From GCA-002708315 sp963676635 (lineage in GTDB: Bacteria; Bacteroidota; Bacteroidia; Bacteroidales; F082): DNA of 64,000 nt. The notes under the pieces are model-generated. The model did not search any database. It saw nothing but the letters and a program-made list of their open reading frames with translations, and was not told where the DNA came from. The position numbers and the translations under genes are program-made. Location of the stretch: the NCBI GenBank assembly GCA_963676635.1, contig OY781105.1:930001-994000 (forward strand). Direction: 5' to 3'. Shown here in pieces: positions 31,901 through 38,441 of the stretch (positions are counted from its first letter, which is position 1; every line of letters begins with the position of its first letter).

Positions 31901-34900
31901 GAGGATTTACAGTAACTACAACAGAATGTGATGCAGTATTATATCCATCATAAACAGAAACATGATAAGTTGTTGTTTGAGTTGGTGTAACCACCGGATT
32001 CTGTAACACAGAAGTAAATCCGGCAGGTGTGCTTGTCCAGCTGAAATCCTGCTGCACAGCGCTGTTACCCCCCGCGGCTGTTGCATTTAGCTGCACTGAT
32101 GCTCCATTATTACATATAGCATCAGGAGATGCTGTTGCAATAACACTAAGAGCATCACCAAGAACAATAACATCCATGTCATCAGAAGCAGAACACAGCT
32201 TTGTATCAGTAACGGTCAGAGTAAAAGTCTGATCGCTGAATATATTTTCAGTAACAGGAGTTAATGAAGTACCTCCTGATTGTATCATATCAACCGGTGT
32301 CCATAAATATGCCAGAGCACCTGTTCCACCACTGGCAGTACCAGTAAGAGTTGTGTTTGTACCATTGGGTATAGACTGGTTTGTGCCTGCATTGACGGTT
32401 GGCAGTGGATTTACAACAACTGCCAGCACATATGGAGATGTAGCCGGACAGCCTGTTTGTTCATAATTAACTGATACCGATTGGTTGCCAACAGTATTCC
32501 AGGTTACGGTAACAGTATTATCAGTAGCACTACCTCCTGAAGTAATTGCACCTCCGGTAACAACCCAGTCGTAGTTTGACATTCCGGGTTGAGTTGTATA
32601 AACATTACCCGTTGAATTATTACAAACTTCAGCATCACCGGTAATTGTCGGACTGGGCAGATCATTAACAGTAACATTATATGTAGTCGGAACAGCGGCA
32701 TCACAACCATTGCTGCCTGTATAGGTTACAGTGAGGTACTGATTACCCACGGTATTCCAGTTGACATAAACAGTCTGGTTTGTGGAAGACCCGACAAATG
32801 ACCCACCAGAAGATACTGTCCATTGGTAATTTGTCATACCAGCTTCAGTAGAGTATTCAACATTTGTGGCATTTACACAAACAGAAGAATAACCACTAAC
32901 AGAAGGAACAGGTAATGGAAGAACAGTAACACTCAATTCAGTAGGTACAGAAGCACTACAGCCATTACTATCGGTATAATCCACGGTTAATGTTTGAACG
33001 CCCGGTGTATTCCAGGTAACTGTAATAGTATTGGTACCGGCTCCGGAAGTAATACTACCACCGGTTATTGTCCATGAATATCCTGATTGTCCGGATTCTG
33101 TATAATAAACCACACCGGATGAGCCATCACATTCAGATGTACTACCTGTAATTGTAGGAACAGGAAGAGGGTTTACCGTCACCGGAAACTCTATCGGACT
33201 TTCAGCAGAACAGCCATTAGCATCAGTATAATTCACATAAACATACTGTGTTCCGGCAGTATTCCAGGTAACTGTAGCTGTATTACTTAGGGTTGTACCT
33301 CCGGAGGTAATTGACCCACCAGAAGATACTGACCAGTCATACAACGACTTACCACTTTCTGTTGTATACACCAGACCTGTTTCTTCAGCACACACATCAT
33401 TATCACCACTAAGAGTAGGCGCAGGCAATGGCAGCACGTTTACCGTAACAGAAGCAGGTGATGATGACGAACATCCTGAACTACTTGTGTAGTTAACAGT
33501 CACTTCCTGACTACCAACAATATTCCATTGAATTGTGGCTGTATAATCAGTAGATGTACCACCTGAAACAATAGTACCGCCAGGTGTTACAGTCCATACA
33601 TAGTCTGTATTTCCCGGATCAGTAGTATAAACATTTGTAGAAGAACCCAGACATGGAGATGTGGGTCCTGTAAGAGTAGGTGTGGATACATTAACGAAGA
33701 ACTGTGTTGGAGTTGTATTAGTACATCCGTTAACATCAGTATAAGTAACACTTACCCATTGAACACCAGTAGTATTCCATGTAATTGTAATATTATTATC
33801 AGAAGCACTGCCTCCGCCAGTAATAGTACCACCGCTGGACACATTCCAGACATAGTTAGTCATTCCGGTCTCGGTAGTATATATATTACCAGGATCGCCC
33901 TCACAAGGTGTTGAAGGACCTGAAATAGTAGGAACAGGCAACGGATTTACAGTAACATTATATTGCGTTGCTGAAGCAGCCTCACAACCATTAAGACCAG
34001 TGTATGTTACTCTTACCCATTGAGTGCCTACTGTATTCCAGGTAACAGTAATTTCATTTGTCCCCTGTCCGGAAGTAATACTACCTCCCTGTATTGTCCA
34101 TGTATAATCAGACATACCAGCTTCAGTGGTATAAATATTCCCTGTACTTCCGTAGCAAACATCAGAAGGGCCTGTAATAGTAGGCACAGGAAGAGGAAGA
34201 ACGGTAACAATAAGATCAACAGGAGTACCTTCACAATAAGTAGGCTCAGGACCGATCGGAGTTATTGTGTAAGTTACAATTCCGGAAGTAGTACCACCAG
34301 CAGGTAAAGTAAGAATATCTGTTATGGCACCAGTTCCTGATGCGGTAACACCAGACACAGATCCTGAAGTTACACTGCCAGTCCATGTAAATGTGGTACC
34401 ATTAACACCAGATGTTGGAGTATAATTAACCGACTCCCCGGAACAAATAGAGATTGCTGTTGCGGAGGTAACTGTCGGTATAGGGTAAACAGTTATGGTT
34501 ACGGGATCATATTGTGTTACAGCAGGACAAGGAGAGCTGTTAAAGACTATTCTGCGATATAATGTTGTTTGTGTTAACGCTGGTGGCTGGTAAGCAAGAC
34601 CAGTTGCACCTGGTATATTTACCCATGTTGTTCCATCATCAGTAGAGTATTGCCACTGATAGAAGTAACTACTGGGATCACCACCGGTAGCTGCGGGGCC
34701 TGAGAGCTCTGTTGGCGTCTCTCCTGAACAAATATCCTGATCAGAAACAATTTGTCCCGGATTAATAGGCTGGTGAACAATAAGTGTTTGATTTTGGGTT
34801 TTTGCGCAACCGTTATTGGTAACAACTACTGCGGAAAAAGTAGTAGTATTGTAAAATTCCCCCACAAAACTGCTATCCTCCCCGACTATTTCGGTAGGCT

Positions 34901-35372
34901 GCAACCAAAACCAACTGTCGTTGCTTGACAAGGAAGGTGATGATGATAAAGAAACTGCAACATCCTCTCCACTACATACAGGATTACTACTGAATGATAT
35001 TGACACCGTAGGTAGAGTAAAATTTGTAAGATTAATTGTGTTGGAAGTTAAAGGGCAATCTGACACAGCCACGGTATATAACCCAGGAGTCTGTACGTTT
35101 ATCGAACCCGCTGAAGGAGGCAAAGTGTCAATTGGCACTGCATTATAATACCATTGATAAGTAACACCTGTTGATGGCGAAACCGTCAATAAAACATTAG
35201 TACCAGGACAGCTGGATACATTATTTCCATTTATTATAGTTGTATTATCACCATTATTCGATGGCGTAATAACAGGAGGGCATTGCCCGTAGGCTGATAA
35301 CTGAAAACCTATAAACAAAATAATAACAGGAAAAACCTTCCGGAATTTCGAAAAAGGGTAGAAATGCTTCAT
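19902..35372 (-). CDS. Giant T9SS type B surface protein with PKD domains (SprB-like adhesin candidate)
   Basis: A secreted protein of 5,156 residues, about 540 kDa, in one uninterrupted frame. The ATG at 35372 gives a signal peptide (MKHFYPFSKFRKVFPVIILF...SAYGQ); the frame upstream to 35471 is not needed. Order of regions: Ig-like start (to about 390); seven 85-residue PKD_6-like units (about 390-990; ITGPSDVC..., YTTEAGMSDYTW, TVTWNTVGTQ); three 'AGTDQSI..GTST' super-units (about 990-1760); about thirteen YNVTGGGDYCSGG/GVNYQL units in all, some inside the super-units (to about 2650); AGxD-type units (about 2740-3095); about 23 PKD domains with WDFGDG variants (about 3095-5055); and a type B sorting domain (FVPSSPITDLQ...WGNLVFETTE...GWDGTYEG). 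Adhesion or gliding is inferred from SprB-like architecture and the adjacent SprF homologue. Confidence 0.92.
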   Translation of the reverse strand: MKHFYPFSKFRKVFPVIILFIGFQLSAYGQCPPVITPSNNGDNTTIINGNNVSSCPGTNVLLTVSPSTGVTYQWYYNAVPIDTLPPSAGSINVQTPGLYTVAVSDCPLTSNTINLTNFTLPTVSISFSSNPVCSGEDVAVSLSSSPSLSSNDSWFWLQPTEIVGEDSSFVGEFYNTTTFSAVVVTNNGCAKTQNQTLIVHQPINPGQIVSDQDICSGETPTELSGPAATGGDPSSYFYQWQYSTDDGTTWVNIPGATGLAYQPPALTQTTLYRRIVFNSSPCPAVTQYDPVTITVYPIPTVTSATAISICSGESVNYTPTSGVNGTTFTWTGSVTSGSVSGVTASGTGAITDILTLPAGGTTSGIVTYTITPIGPEPTYCEGTPVDLIVTVLPLPVPTITGPSDVCYGSTGNIYTTEAGMSDYTWTIQGGSITSGQGTNEITVTWNTVGTQWVRVTYTGLNGCEAASATQYNVTVNPLPVPTISGPSTPCEGDPGNIYTTETGMTNYVWNVSSGGTITGGGSASDNNITITWNTTGVQWVSVTYTDVNGCTNTTPTQFFVNVSTPTLTGPTSPCLGSSTNVYTTDPGNTDYVWTVTPGGTIVSGGTSTDYTATIQWNIVGSQEVTVNYTSSSGCSSSSPASVTVNVLPLPAPTLSGDNDVCAEETGLVYTTESGKSLYDWSVSSGGSITSGGTTLSNTATVTWNTAGTQYVYVNYTDANGCSAESPIEFPVTVNPLPVPTITGSTSECDGSSGVVYYTESGQSGYSWTITGGSITSGAGTNTITVTWNTPGVQTLTVDYTDSNGCSASVPTELSVTVLPLPVPSVSGYSSVCVNATNVEYSTEAGMTNYQWTVSSGGSFVGSSTNQTVYVNWNTVGNQYLTVTYTGSNGCDAAVPTTYNVTVNDLPSPTITGDAEVCNNSTGNVYTTQPGMSNYDWVVTGGAITSGGSATDNTVTVTWNTVGNQSVSVNYEQTGCPATSPYVLAVVVNPLPTVNAGTNQSIPNGTNTTLTGTASGGTGALAYLWTPVDMIQSGGTSLTPVTENIFSDQTFTLTVTDTKLCSASDDMDVIVLGDALSVIATASPDAICNNGASVQLNATAAGGNSAVQQDFSWTSTPAGFTSVLQNPVVTPTQTTTYHVSVYDGYNTASHSVVVTVNPLPTIYTVTGGGEYCAGGSGVTVGLDGSQSGVSYQLMLDGSDYGSPRAGTGSALSFTNCTGEGTYTARAVNTTTTCENNMAGSVDVSINPLPVVSAGTDQSIPYGTSTSLSATASGGTGSLTYLWSPAGMIASGGTTLTPATENIYTDQTYTFAVTDTKSCVSTDDVVVSLLGGALAVTATATPDAICNNGSSSQLNATATGGNSATQQDFQWTSTPGSFTSTLQNPVVSPTTTTTYNVEVFDGFNTSTSSVIVTVNPLPILFTVTGGGEYCSGDAGVTVGLDGSETGISYQLYLDGVADGSPLPGTGSALSYGNKTAEGIYTVGAMNVATGCERDMTGSVEVIINPLPVASAGVDQTIFHGTSTTLAGSASGGTTPLSYLWTPAGMIAAGATTLAPVTTNIYSDQTYTLTVTDVKGCVDADAMQVIIDGTALSVVADVTPGVICDGNPAQLTATGAGGSGTYNYSWVSVPGSWTSTEQNPVVTPSVTTQYTVTVDDGYNTATSSVTVTVNPVPVAYNVTGGGDYCSGGDGVEIGLDDSETGVNYQLYYEGSPTGTTVSGNGGPVSFGNQMLAGEYTVIGTVVTSSCYYQMTGTAEVIINPLPTVYNMTGGGSYPAGGIGMVVGLSDSDIGIYYRLMNYSDTLTPEPGVAGNGSPFEFGLQTLAGPYTAYAINSVTGCVSNMNDTSWVTINPYPGIFNVYGGDTICSDGSAEIGIDGSEIGVEYSLIRDGFSIMSGIAGTGDSIIFGDFNVSGDYTVLGTNIATGLQEYMAGTAVVLVETAPLIYSLSFVQPGDNCLPVVPILSGSQTGVNYYINYLDSSGYYVPGIDTVIGTGGMLTFDTLYYPGIYTATAMIDHGYIQCYRDMNGSINAVSPPLEFEISPHGTICEDSEVLCILETEPSVVYTLWLNSQPTTNSSAGDPAGGAICFDTLTAPGTYRVYALDTVTGCEIFFDEHLEINPSPIVYLMSPTEGCTGTVITLNGCQEGIDYYLYFDPPSKDMIQISGPFNCESGSISFGPLDDEGVYRVKAVDTLTNCEVWMQDSTMIYPSPEVFAISPQGGGCAPVEIYMSNFEIDVTYYLYRDDIFIATDDGTDGEVNFGPQSVPGTYTVSGLMEHSGHVSCWSDMSGDVHVYNAMVEFTLMPGDTVCPGETLYLSGSEAGVSYMLWNNDAGFLDTIIGTGGIISFGSQELPGQYWVIAESGQTCQLTMNGITTIDNLPQDFSMTPVGQFCSNDTVTIGMDSTEVGVVYQLFKSNSASNPQAEITGDGNPMTFGDFTQIGTYWVVAVGSGGCESNMSGELIINQAPNVYNVTANDSLVHPGWYCPPVDIGLNMSQAGIRYTLTAPDGTQTILYGDGSPLDFGSFELTGTYDVVALDTATFCSIDMTGTVSIFEQPEVYELSCLTNPPVFCEGNIESVRLMLNYSQLDIDYQLYRDGIAVGPPKAGTNNFIIWDSVSQYGGGIYTVEAEFVINPYCSLEMDGSVELTEIPLPTAELSGVDSICENIYCTDMTVMLTGTQEVELVYTNGTSNFTHILDPTIPEHIIEVCQTESTTYSLVSVTYTESPYCEGALTGTFRVEVVPLPEAIAGDDGATCVSVPYTLSDASASSYSSVEWTILSGNGSLDDSSLLNPVYMPVLSDEGTTVDLMMVVTGLAGCSAETDTSWVSIDIDPLPVAYAGADEDACVSVAQIDFTDASAQNASSVLWTHDGFGIISDPDIVNTSYTPDPADAGSTVTFTLTVYGMGECAAMDSVSVKTVTFDSLPEVDAGTGGEICELDTITLSGTASNYSSVLWTVETGSGVFSDASNLVTDFHPGNVDIATDMILTLTAYGTGECAADSATSIVIVTVYPAPEVYAGPDDSICNTDPYQLAYATADNALSITWTTDGAGTFGNSGELNTTYYPDASDLTAGSVTLFLQGVSENAFCSNAIDSMVLVLSEPPVAEFSFNTPGCANETVYFTDETVPVDSPVVSFTWDFGDGSPLVVINNASGDTSHVYSIGGDYIVQLVAVNLYGCPDTVEHTISVPDPVNMDFVVSDDTVCLGDAITFTQSGTAVLSNWQWDFGDGNTSTVAEPAHTYAASGTYDVWFTFTDDGGCSDSVTHQVTVSDLPEADFTVDMSNACTNSSVLFNATGSSDIESWQWDFGDGQTGSGQNVTHFYTTWGHFNITLTVTNTMGCVAVMEDSIYLTTPPDADFTYEIALCDSIQFTDLSTCDPGYNLVSWFWDFGDGTTDTLQNPSHNYPSNTIPGGETYMVSLIVGADSLGFICYDSIVLPVNVPSLPDVYLTWDDPVCFGDSVNFYGESGFPIETWHWDFGDGHFSNLQYPAHMYADTGTYNVILEVVDTNGCINNISEVVTIKPVPEVSFTMSDSVVCKGSPVYFTATGSANVDEWYWEFGDGGISYQQNPIHYYPSGNTYTVTLIVTDSTGCSATETDEIRVLPGPTADFSYSNVSCTSVAFADESEIPSGYFATEFFWDFGDGFTSDLQNPVHSYTTGISTYDVMFVVTADSSGYSCSDTTYQTIYTSGLPSVFFTWDPEPTMLGNTTNFYGNSGNTITNWNWDFHDGTTSTDQNPAHVFPTVGTFNVELTVTDIEGCENTVTHLVTVVNIPDLDYEWSYACLGEQIQFTILDPPTDIGAVTSWDWDFGDGSTSSDMEPIHTYAASGTYNVSCSIVDTMGATNTVIKQLTVNPLPNSLFNIGTQVCANNPVEFFDHSTTQTGYITEWFWEFGDGSDTTVYFGGDPDVTHIYSGTSTYTVTLTVTNSDSCSNSSTHTVTTEPGPIALFDYNSGCASGPVSFTDESTINGGGEIVTWLWDFGDPGSGASNTSTLQNPVHLFSAPGDYTVLLMVANINGCEDTVSHTVTVSEEPEVDFTWEANCLTEETQFTVDESVTNVGEVATWSWSFGDGGTSNLQNPTHTYEVAGTFDVILSIETTDGCFASVTHSVDINPLPTANFAHTGPSCLNDTVYFSNLSSSPNGLIETWVWDFGDGNEITINAPDNPNVEHMYTNEGTFDVVLTVTDAEGCENNVTKQVVIVSSPIADFNWDAGCLNEPVQFTDISSTNGGPDIGQWEWYFGDPASGTNNTSNLPNPTHVFSTDSTFTVTLIIHNTMGCTDTVEHEIVITALPDVDFTIENDTICLGSLAQFTGISNSEIATWYWQFGDGGTSIEQNPGYGYQQAGTYTVTLTVTDVSGCENSTSQEVHVNYAPEALFSYDNACLGDSTSFTDFSYTNNGYINNWSWDFGDGNTSDETDPVHTYTTNDTYYVTLIVWDNSGCSDSITLPVQVFDVPVPAFNFAQACDPPGQVNFFNESVMGSDNSPITGYEWHLDDGYYSDEVDPSYIYEITDTCYQVTLTAFNNNGCSATDTMEVCVFGAIETSFEATDVCLGQPTEFQAFYGPENDSVANYLWNFHDGSQTELTYHDTISHTFPAPGIYLVELIATDTNDCQAIYTSEITIDSLPVASFTNTIGGCEIPTYFEGVTYSGGEFIESWYWDFGDTTSTNNTDSIWNPTHLYGPNDSTYLVQLIVTNYNGCIDTVVQEVYVAPCITAGFKVPDEPICARNELFFVDTSFLASNNGMIGTWLWDFGDGTTETYDVFTDTVWHTYADAGTYELSLTITAGIDTNSYTTTTMVEFEVHPTPLPMIGLENNCQRDTTYYSDNSTIFGEPTTYRLWNFGDPTTEADTSNVQDPKYVYPTFESYPVSLFVQNRFMCADSTKDTITIYKLPVAQFTYQNTCMSYYTQFEETSIADSAVIASWFWNFGDTLKAPADTAIIQAPQYIYDSAGMYTVEMIITDEHLCMDTASAEIEIIPKPISEFVIIDTNRQGQVYFDNLSTNNPVDYEWDFDYNQGIWTSNDVNPIFQYEEDGNYTIMLVSWNQQGCPDTTYQVYNLLFTNLFVPNTFVPSSPITDLQTFKPVGINLSSYKLEVYSAWGNLVFETTELIDGVPSEGWDGTYEGEPLPTGSYIWRIEAVFEDGSHWRGTDNGDGNTGTSGTIMLVR

Positions 35373-35622
35373 AATCCAACAATTACACATTTTATATTGT
35401 ACTACTTTAATTAATGACGTTTTAATAAAGCAGTAACAGTATGTGACAACCATGCAGTTTACAGCTATCACAGGTAGTTTATTGTACGCAATATTAAGAA
35501 AAAATGTTGCAGAAAACTAAGGCTGTTAGTGTAAATTTTACAATAATTACGTAACTAAGGGTAGATCAAATAAATGTGTGGAAGATCAAGATTCGAGGTT
35601 CAAGGTTTAAAGTTGGGTCAAT
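35373..35622. other. Gap upstream of the giant gene
   Basis: It must hold the promoter of the giant gene, but no TAnnTTTG box could be placed with confidence on the minus strand. A GGTTCAAGGTTTAAAGTTGGG-like word at about 35596-35617 belongs to a GTTTAAA word family seen in several gaps. No gene was seen. Confidence 0.4.
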
Positions 35623-35653
35623 AAAAAAACCCGCGGCTTTGTTACAGCGGGTT
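35623..35653 (-). terminator. Intrinsic terminator of tRNA-Glu copy 1
   Basis: On the minus strand AACCCGC and GCGGGTT form the stem (plus-strand arms 35628-35634 and 35647-35653), followed by a run of U. Confidence 0.9.
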
Positions 35654-35657
35654 TTTG

Positions 35658-35731
35658 TAGTCCGTAGGGGATTCGAACCCCTGTTACCAGGATGAAAACC
35701 TGACGTCCTAACCTGACTAGACGAACGGACC
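35658..35731 (-). tRNA. tRNA-Glu (anticodon UUC), copy 1
   Basis: The cloverleaf on the minus strand has acceptor GGTCCGT/ACGGACT, anticodon stem TCAGG/CCTGG around loop TTTTCAT (anticodon TTC), T-arm AGGGG-TTCGAAT-CCCCT and discriminator A. The first acceptor pair is a G-U wobble. CCA is not encoded. It is identical to the copy at 45431-45504 as part of a 109-bp perfect direct repeat (35653-35761 and 45426-45534) that also includes the -7 box. Confidence 0.96.
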
Positions 35732-35750
35732 ATCGTTTTCTTTGGAGCGG

Positions 35751-35780
35751 CAAAAATAATATTTTTTTTAATTAGTCAAA
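35751..35780 (-). promoter_or_regulatory. Promoter of tRNA-Glu copy 1
   Basis: On the minus strand: TTTGAC (35775-35780), then TATTTTTG (35751-35758), 18 bp between TTTG and the -7 box. This matches the tRNA-Asp promoter in this window. Confidence 0.82.
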
Positions 35781-35874
35781 TATTTTTTAATTTTTTTTCA
35801 TGAGTTAAATGAAATAAGGTTCAAGGTTTGCACAACCCTGAACCTTAAACTCCTTATATATTCTGGTTAAAGCC

Positions 35875-36951
35875 CTACATTTTCTCGTTAAAGAAAGTCT
35901 CCAGCTTATCGAATGGGATATAATTGCTATCACCACCATCATATAAATCAGTATGCACTGCACCAGGAATAATCATTAACTCCTTAGGTTCATTAGCGGC
36001 AGCATAAGCATCCTCACTAAAGTAACGTGAATGTGCATTTTCGCCGGCAATGATCAGCATTGGTCTTGGTGAAATCTCTTTAATATAAGTAAGAATAGGC
36101 ATATTCATTAAAGGAATAGGAGTAGTAATAGTCCATGATCCGTTTGAATTAATTGAACGTGGGTGAAATCCTCTGTCCGTTTTATAATAATTCACATAAC
36201 CCTGAACAAACTCCGGTTCCTGTCCTGATAATTGTTCTGGCTCAGGTAATCCTTCAGTACCATATGCAGGCTCTCCGTTTTGAGCATCAACCCATCTTTG
36301 AGCGCTAAGCTGCTCCAGCATCTGTGTACGTTGTTCCGGTGTCATACCATCGAAATAGCCTTTAGCAGTTACTCTCGACATATCGTACATACTTGCAACA
36401 GCAACAGCCTTTACCCTTTTATCAACAGCTGTGGCATTAAGGGCGAATCCACCGAATCCACAAATACCAATGACACCAACTCTCTCTCTGTCAACGAACG
36501 GCTGAATTCCCAGATAATCAATTGCAGCACTTAAATCTTCTGTATATATCTCAGGAGATGCAATATTCCTTGGCTCACCACCACTTTCTCCTGTATATGA
36601 AGGATCAAATGCCAAAACGACAAAACCACGTGATGCCATTGTATTGGCATAAAACCCGGATGCTTGTTCTTTTACTGCTCCATAAGGGCCACTTATCGCT
36701 AATGCTGGTAGTTTCTTATCTCCTCTGTTTTCAGGTAAATAAAGTTCACCTGTAAGAGTAATTCCGTAACGATTCTTAAAAGTTACTTTCTGACGTGTAA
36801 CATTACTGTTTAATTCAAAAGTGTAATGTTCTTCACTTTGTGTCTGTTTCATATCTTCTTTATTTTCTTTTTTATTTAAATTTGTACAAGCCTGAGTTAT
36901 AAAAATCAGTAACCCGGCTATTAATATTGTTAATATTTTCAACTTATTCAT
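35875..36951 (-). CDS. Alpha/beta hydrolase lipoprotein
   Basis: A 358-residue hydrolase of the dienelactone-hydrolase/YcjY-like type. The N-terminus (LLIFITQACTNLN) looks like a lipoprotein signal with Cys22, although the lipobox is imperfect. The core shows a hydrolase strand order: GELYLPEN, LPALAISGPYGAVKEQASG, GFVVLAFDPSYTGESGG, an elbow at 162-168 reading GICGFGG, and PRPMLIIAGENAHS with EDAYAAANEPKELMIIPGAVHTDLYD near the end (likely Asp and His). The elbow lacks a classic GxSxG, so the nucleophile may be Cys164; related Bacteroidota proteins carry GICGWGG. It is last in a three-gene operon after the CMD and cupin genes. The substrate is unknown. Confidence 0.82.
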   Translation of the reverse strand: MNKLKILTILIAGLLIFITQACTNLNKKENKEDMKQTQSEEHYTFELNSNVTRQKVTFKNRYGITLTGELYLPENRGDKKLPALAISGPYGAVKEQASGFYANTMASRGFVVLAFDPSYTGESGGEPRNIASPEIYTEDLSAAIDYLGIQPFVDRERVGVIGICGFGGFALNATAVDKRVKAVAVASMYDMSRVTAKGYFDGMTPEQRTQMLEQLSAQRWVDAQNGEPAYGTEGLPEPEQLSGQEPEFVQGYVNYYKTDRGFHPRSINSNGSWTITTPIPLMNMPILTYIKEISPRPMLIIAGENAHSRYFSEDAYAAANEPKELMIIPGAVHTDLYDGGDSNYIPFDKLETFFNEKM

Positions 36952-36969
36952 AGCTCATAAATTAATTTG

Positions 36970-37365
36970 TTACAACTTATTATATTCTTCATCAGTAACA
37001 GGGCCGTTCCATATAGTATCTGAGTTCTTTACAGGAACAGTTAATGCTATGTGTGCAAACCAGCTGTCTTTTGCAGCCCCATGCCAATGATTTACACCTG
37101 CCGGGATATTTACTACATCGCCAGGGTTTAGTTTCTGAGCAGGCTTACCTTCTTCCTGGTACCAGCCTGTACCGGCAGTACAGAAAAGAATCTGACCTCC
37201 GCCTTCATGTATATGCCAGTTATTTCGACATCCCGGCTCAAAAGTTATGTTAAAAGATGGCACACCTTCTAATGTTAATACTGAGATATAGCTTTGACCA
37301 ATAAAATATTGAGCATAAGCATCGTTTTTTTGTCCTAACGGAAACAATTGCTTGAAATCATTCAT
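36970..37365 (-). CDS. Cupin domain protein (cytosolic)
   Basis: A 131-residue single-domain cupin without a signal peptide. The two cupin motifs are clear: NNWHIHEGGGQILFCTAG (metal-binding His-x-His) and GDVVNIPAGVNHWHGAA (a further His). This is the small cupin type commonly paired with carboxymuconolactone-decarboxylase-family proteins, and it is encoded 5 bp after one here. The related cupin at 42126-42650 is an exported version (shared features: WHxH, GDVVNIPxxVNHWHGA, and an ending in W-G/N-x-P-V-x-D). The reaction is unknown. Confidence 0.9.
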   Translation of the reverse strand: MNDFKQLFPLGQKNDAYAQYFIGQSYISVLTLEGVPSFNITFEPGCRNNWHIHEGGGQILFCTAGTGWYQEEGKPAQKLNPGDVVNIPAGVNHWHGAAKDSWFAHIALTVPVKNSDTIWNGPVTDEEYNKL

Positions 37366-37370
37366 AGTTA

Positions 37371-38129
37371 TTATTTTATGTTATTTATTGCATTGCTAAT
37401 ACAATTTAATGCATTAAGAGTTTTGGGGAAACCTATATATGGTAAACATTGGGTTATTGCATCAATGAGAACTTTCTCATCATTACCTGTACTCAGGTTG
37501 CCATATACATGCGATGTAACCTGTGACTCACAGCCTCCTATTGATGAAACAATACAGAATGTTAATAACTCTCTTGTTTTTAAATCCAGACCATTCCTGG
37601 TATAGATATCACCAAAACAGAAAGCTGACAAATAGTTCTGAATATGCTTTTGGTTACCTGGTGTATTTTTATGCATTTCATCAATAACATCGCCAAAGAT
37701 TTTTTTCTGAACATTCAATCCTTCATCATAGCGAGTTTCTTCTGTAATAGTTTTCTGACTCTCAACAGGAAGCTCAATGCCAAATTGCATAAAAACCTCA
37801 TTAGCCTTATTTATTGCATCGAGAACTTTTGGAAAACCTAAATATGGCACACACTGATATATAGCTTCTCTTATCTCAACTGGGCTTACTCCTATATTTA
37901 AAGCAGCAAATACATGAGCCTGTAGTTGGTTGAGTGTCTGATTAGTCACTAATATAACTATTGTTATCAGCTCTCTTGATTTATCAGTTAACTCACCCTG
38001 ATGAAAAACATCACCAAAAATGAAATTGTTAAGCATCTCCTGAATATCAGGATCTGTTTCTGCCAAAGGGCTTTGGTGATCACCAAATAACTCCTTATAC
38101 TTCTCTTTACTTATCTTTATTCTATCCAT
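37371..38129 (-). CDS. Carboxymuconolactone decarboxylase family protein, two domains (cytosolic)
   Basis: A 252-residue protein with two CMD domains in tandem: residues about 40-115 (ELITIVILVTNQTLNQLQAHVFAALNIG...YLGFPKVLDAI) and about 165-245 (ELLTFCIVSSIGGCESQVTSHV...YIGFPKTLNAL). There is no signal peptide. The first domain lacks the CxxC of AhpD peroxidases, so a peroxidase role is not supported by it. The longer frame starts with TTG at 38135; the ATG at 38129 is preferred. It is first in the operon CMD-cupin-hydrolase, and the 70-bp element shared with the second operon lies 46 bp upstream. Confidence 0.9.
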   Translation of the reverse strand: MDRIKISKEKYKELFGDHQSPLAETDPDIQEMLNNFIFGDVFHQGELTDKSRELITIVILVTNQTLNQLQAHVFAALNIGVSPVEIREAIYQCVPYLGFPKVLDAINKANEVFMQFGIELPVESQKTITEETRYDEGLNVQKKIFGDVIDEMHKNTPGNQKHIQNYLSAFCFGDIYTRNGLDLKTRELLTFCIVSSIGGCESQVTSHVYGNLSTGNDEKVLIDAITQCLPYIGFPKTLNALNCISNAINNIK

Positions 38130-38174
38130 TTTCAAAATATCTTAAATTTATTATCTGTTTTTTAATTTTCAGAT

Positions 38175-38244
38175 TACAAAAGTCCGAACATTTATCAAAA
38201 ACAAGCTACCTTTATTACTGATAGACTTACCCACATTACGGAAT
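38175..38244 (-). promoter_or_regulatory. Shared upstream element of the CMD-cupin-hydrolase operon
   Basis: Aligned without gaps to 44117-44186, these bases are identical at TACAAAAGTC (offset 0-9), GCTACC (30-35), most of TnACnGAT and ACnTACC (40-56), and ATTACGGAAT (60-69). On the minus strand this gives ATTCCGTAAT, two GGTA words 21 bp apart and GACTTTTG, a near -7 box about 50 bp before the start codon. Such spacing fits an AraC-type activator site upstream of a weak promoter. Confidence 0.7.
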
Positions 38245-38390
38245 CTTCATGATATCAACAAGTTTAGGAGAATTTATGAATAAATTAAGGTGAGCTTTCA
38301 TTAAATAAAAATGGCATTCAAATAGTGATTTCCCAAGTATGGCTTACAAAATTACTGAAAAAAAAGCACTAAATAAATGCCACTACAATT

Positions 38391-38433
38391 ATTTGTCGTG
38401 ACAAATATAACAATTTTATTTGTCATGACAAAC
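38391..38433 (+). promoter_or_regulatory. Two MarR-type operators
   Basis: ATTTGTCGTGACAAAT (38391-38406, a 7-bp inverted repeat) and ATTTGTCATGACAAAC (38418-38433) lie 27 bp centre to centre, immediately upstream of the -7 box of the marR-like gene. This is the size and symmetry of MarR-family operators, so autoregulation is likely. A role in the divergent operon is possible. Confidence 0.75.
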
Positions 38434-38441
38434 AAATAATA

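Noticed and set aside
38347..38354. TAATTTTG on the minus strand as promoter of the CMD operon
   Set aside because: It lies over 200 bp from the start codon, while the shared element with a near -7 box is at about 50 bp.
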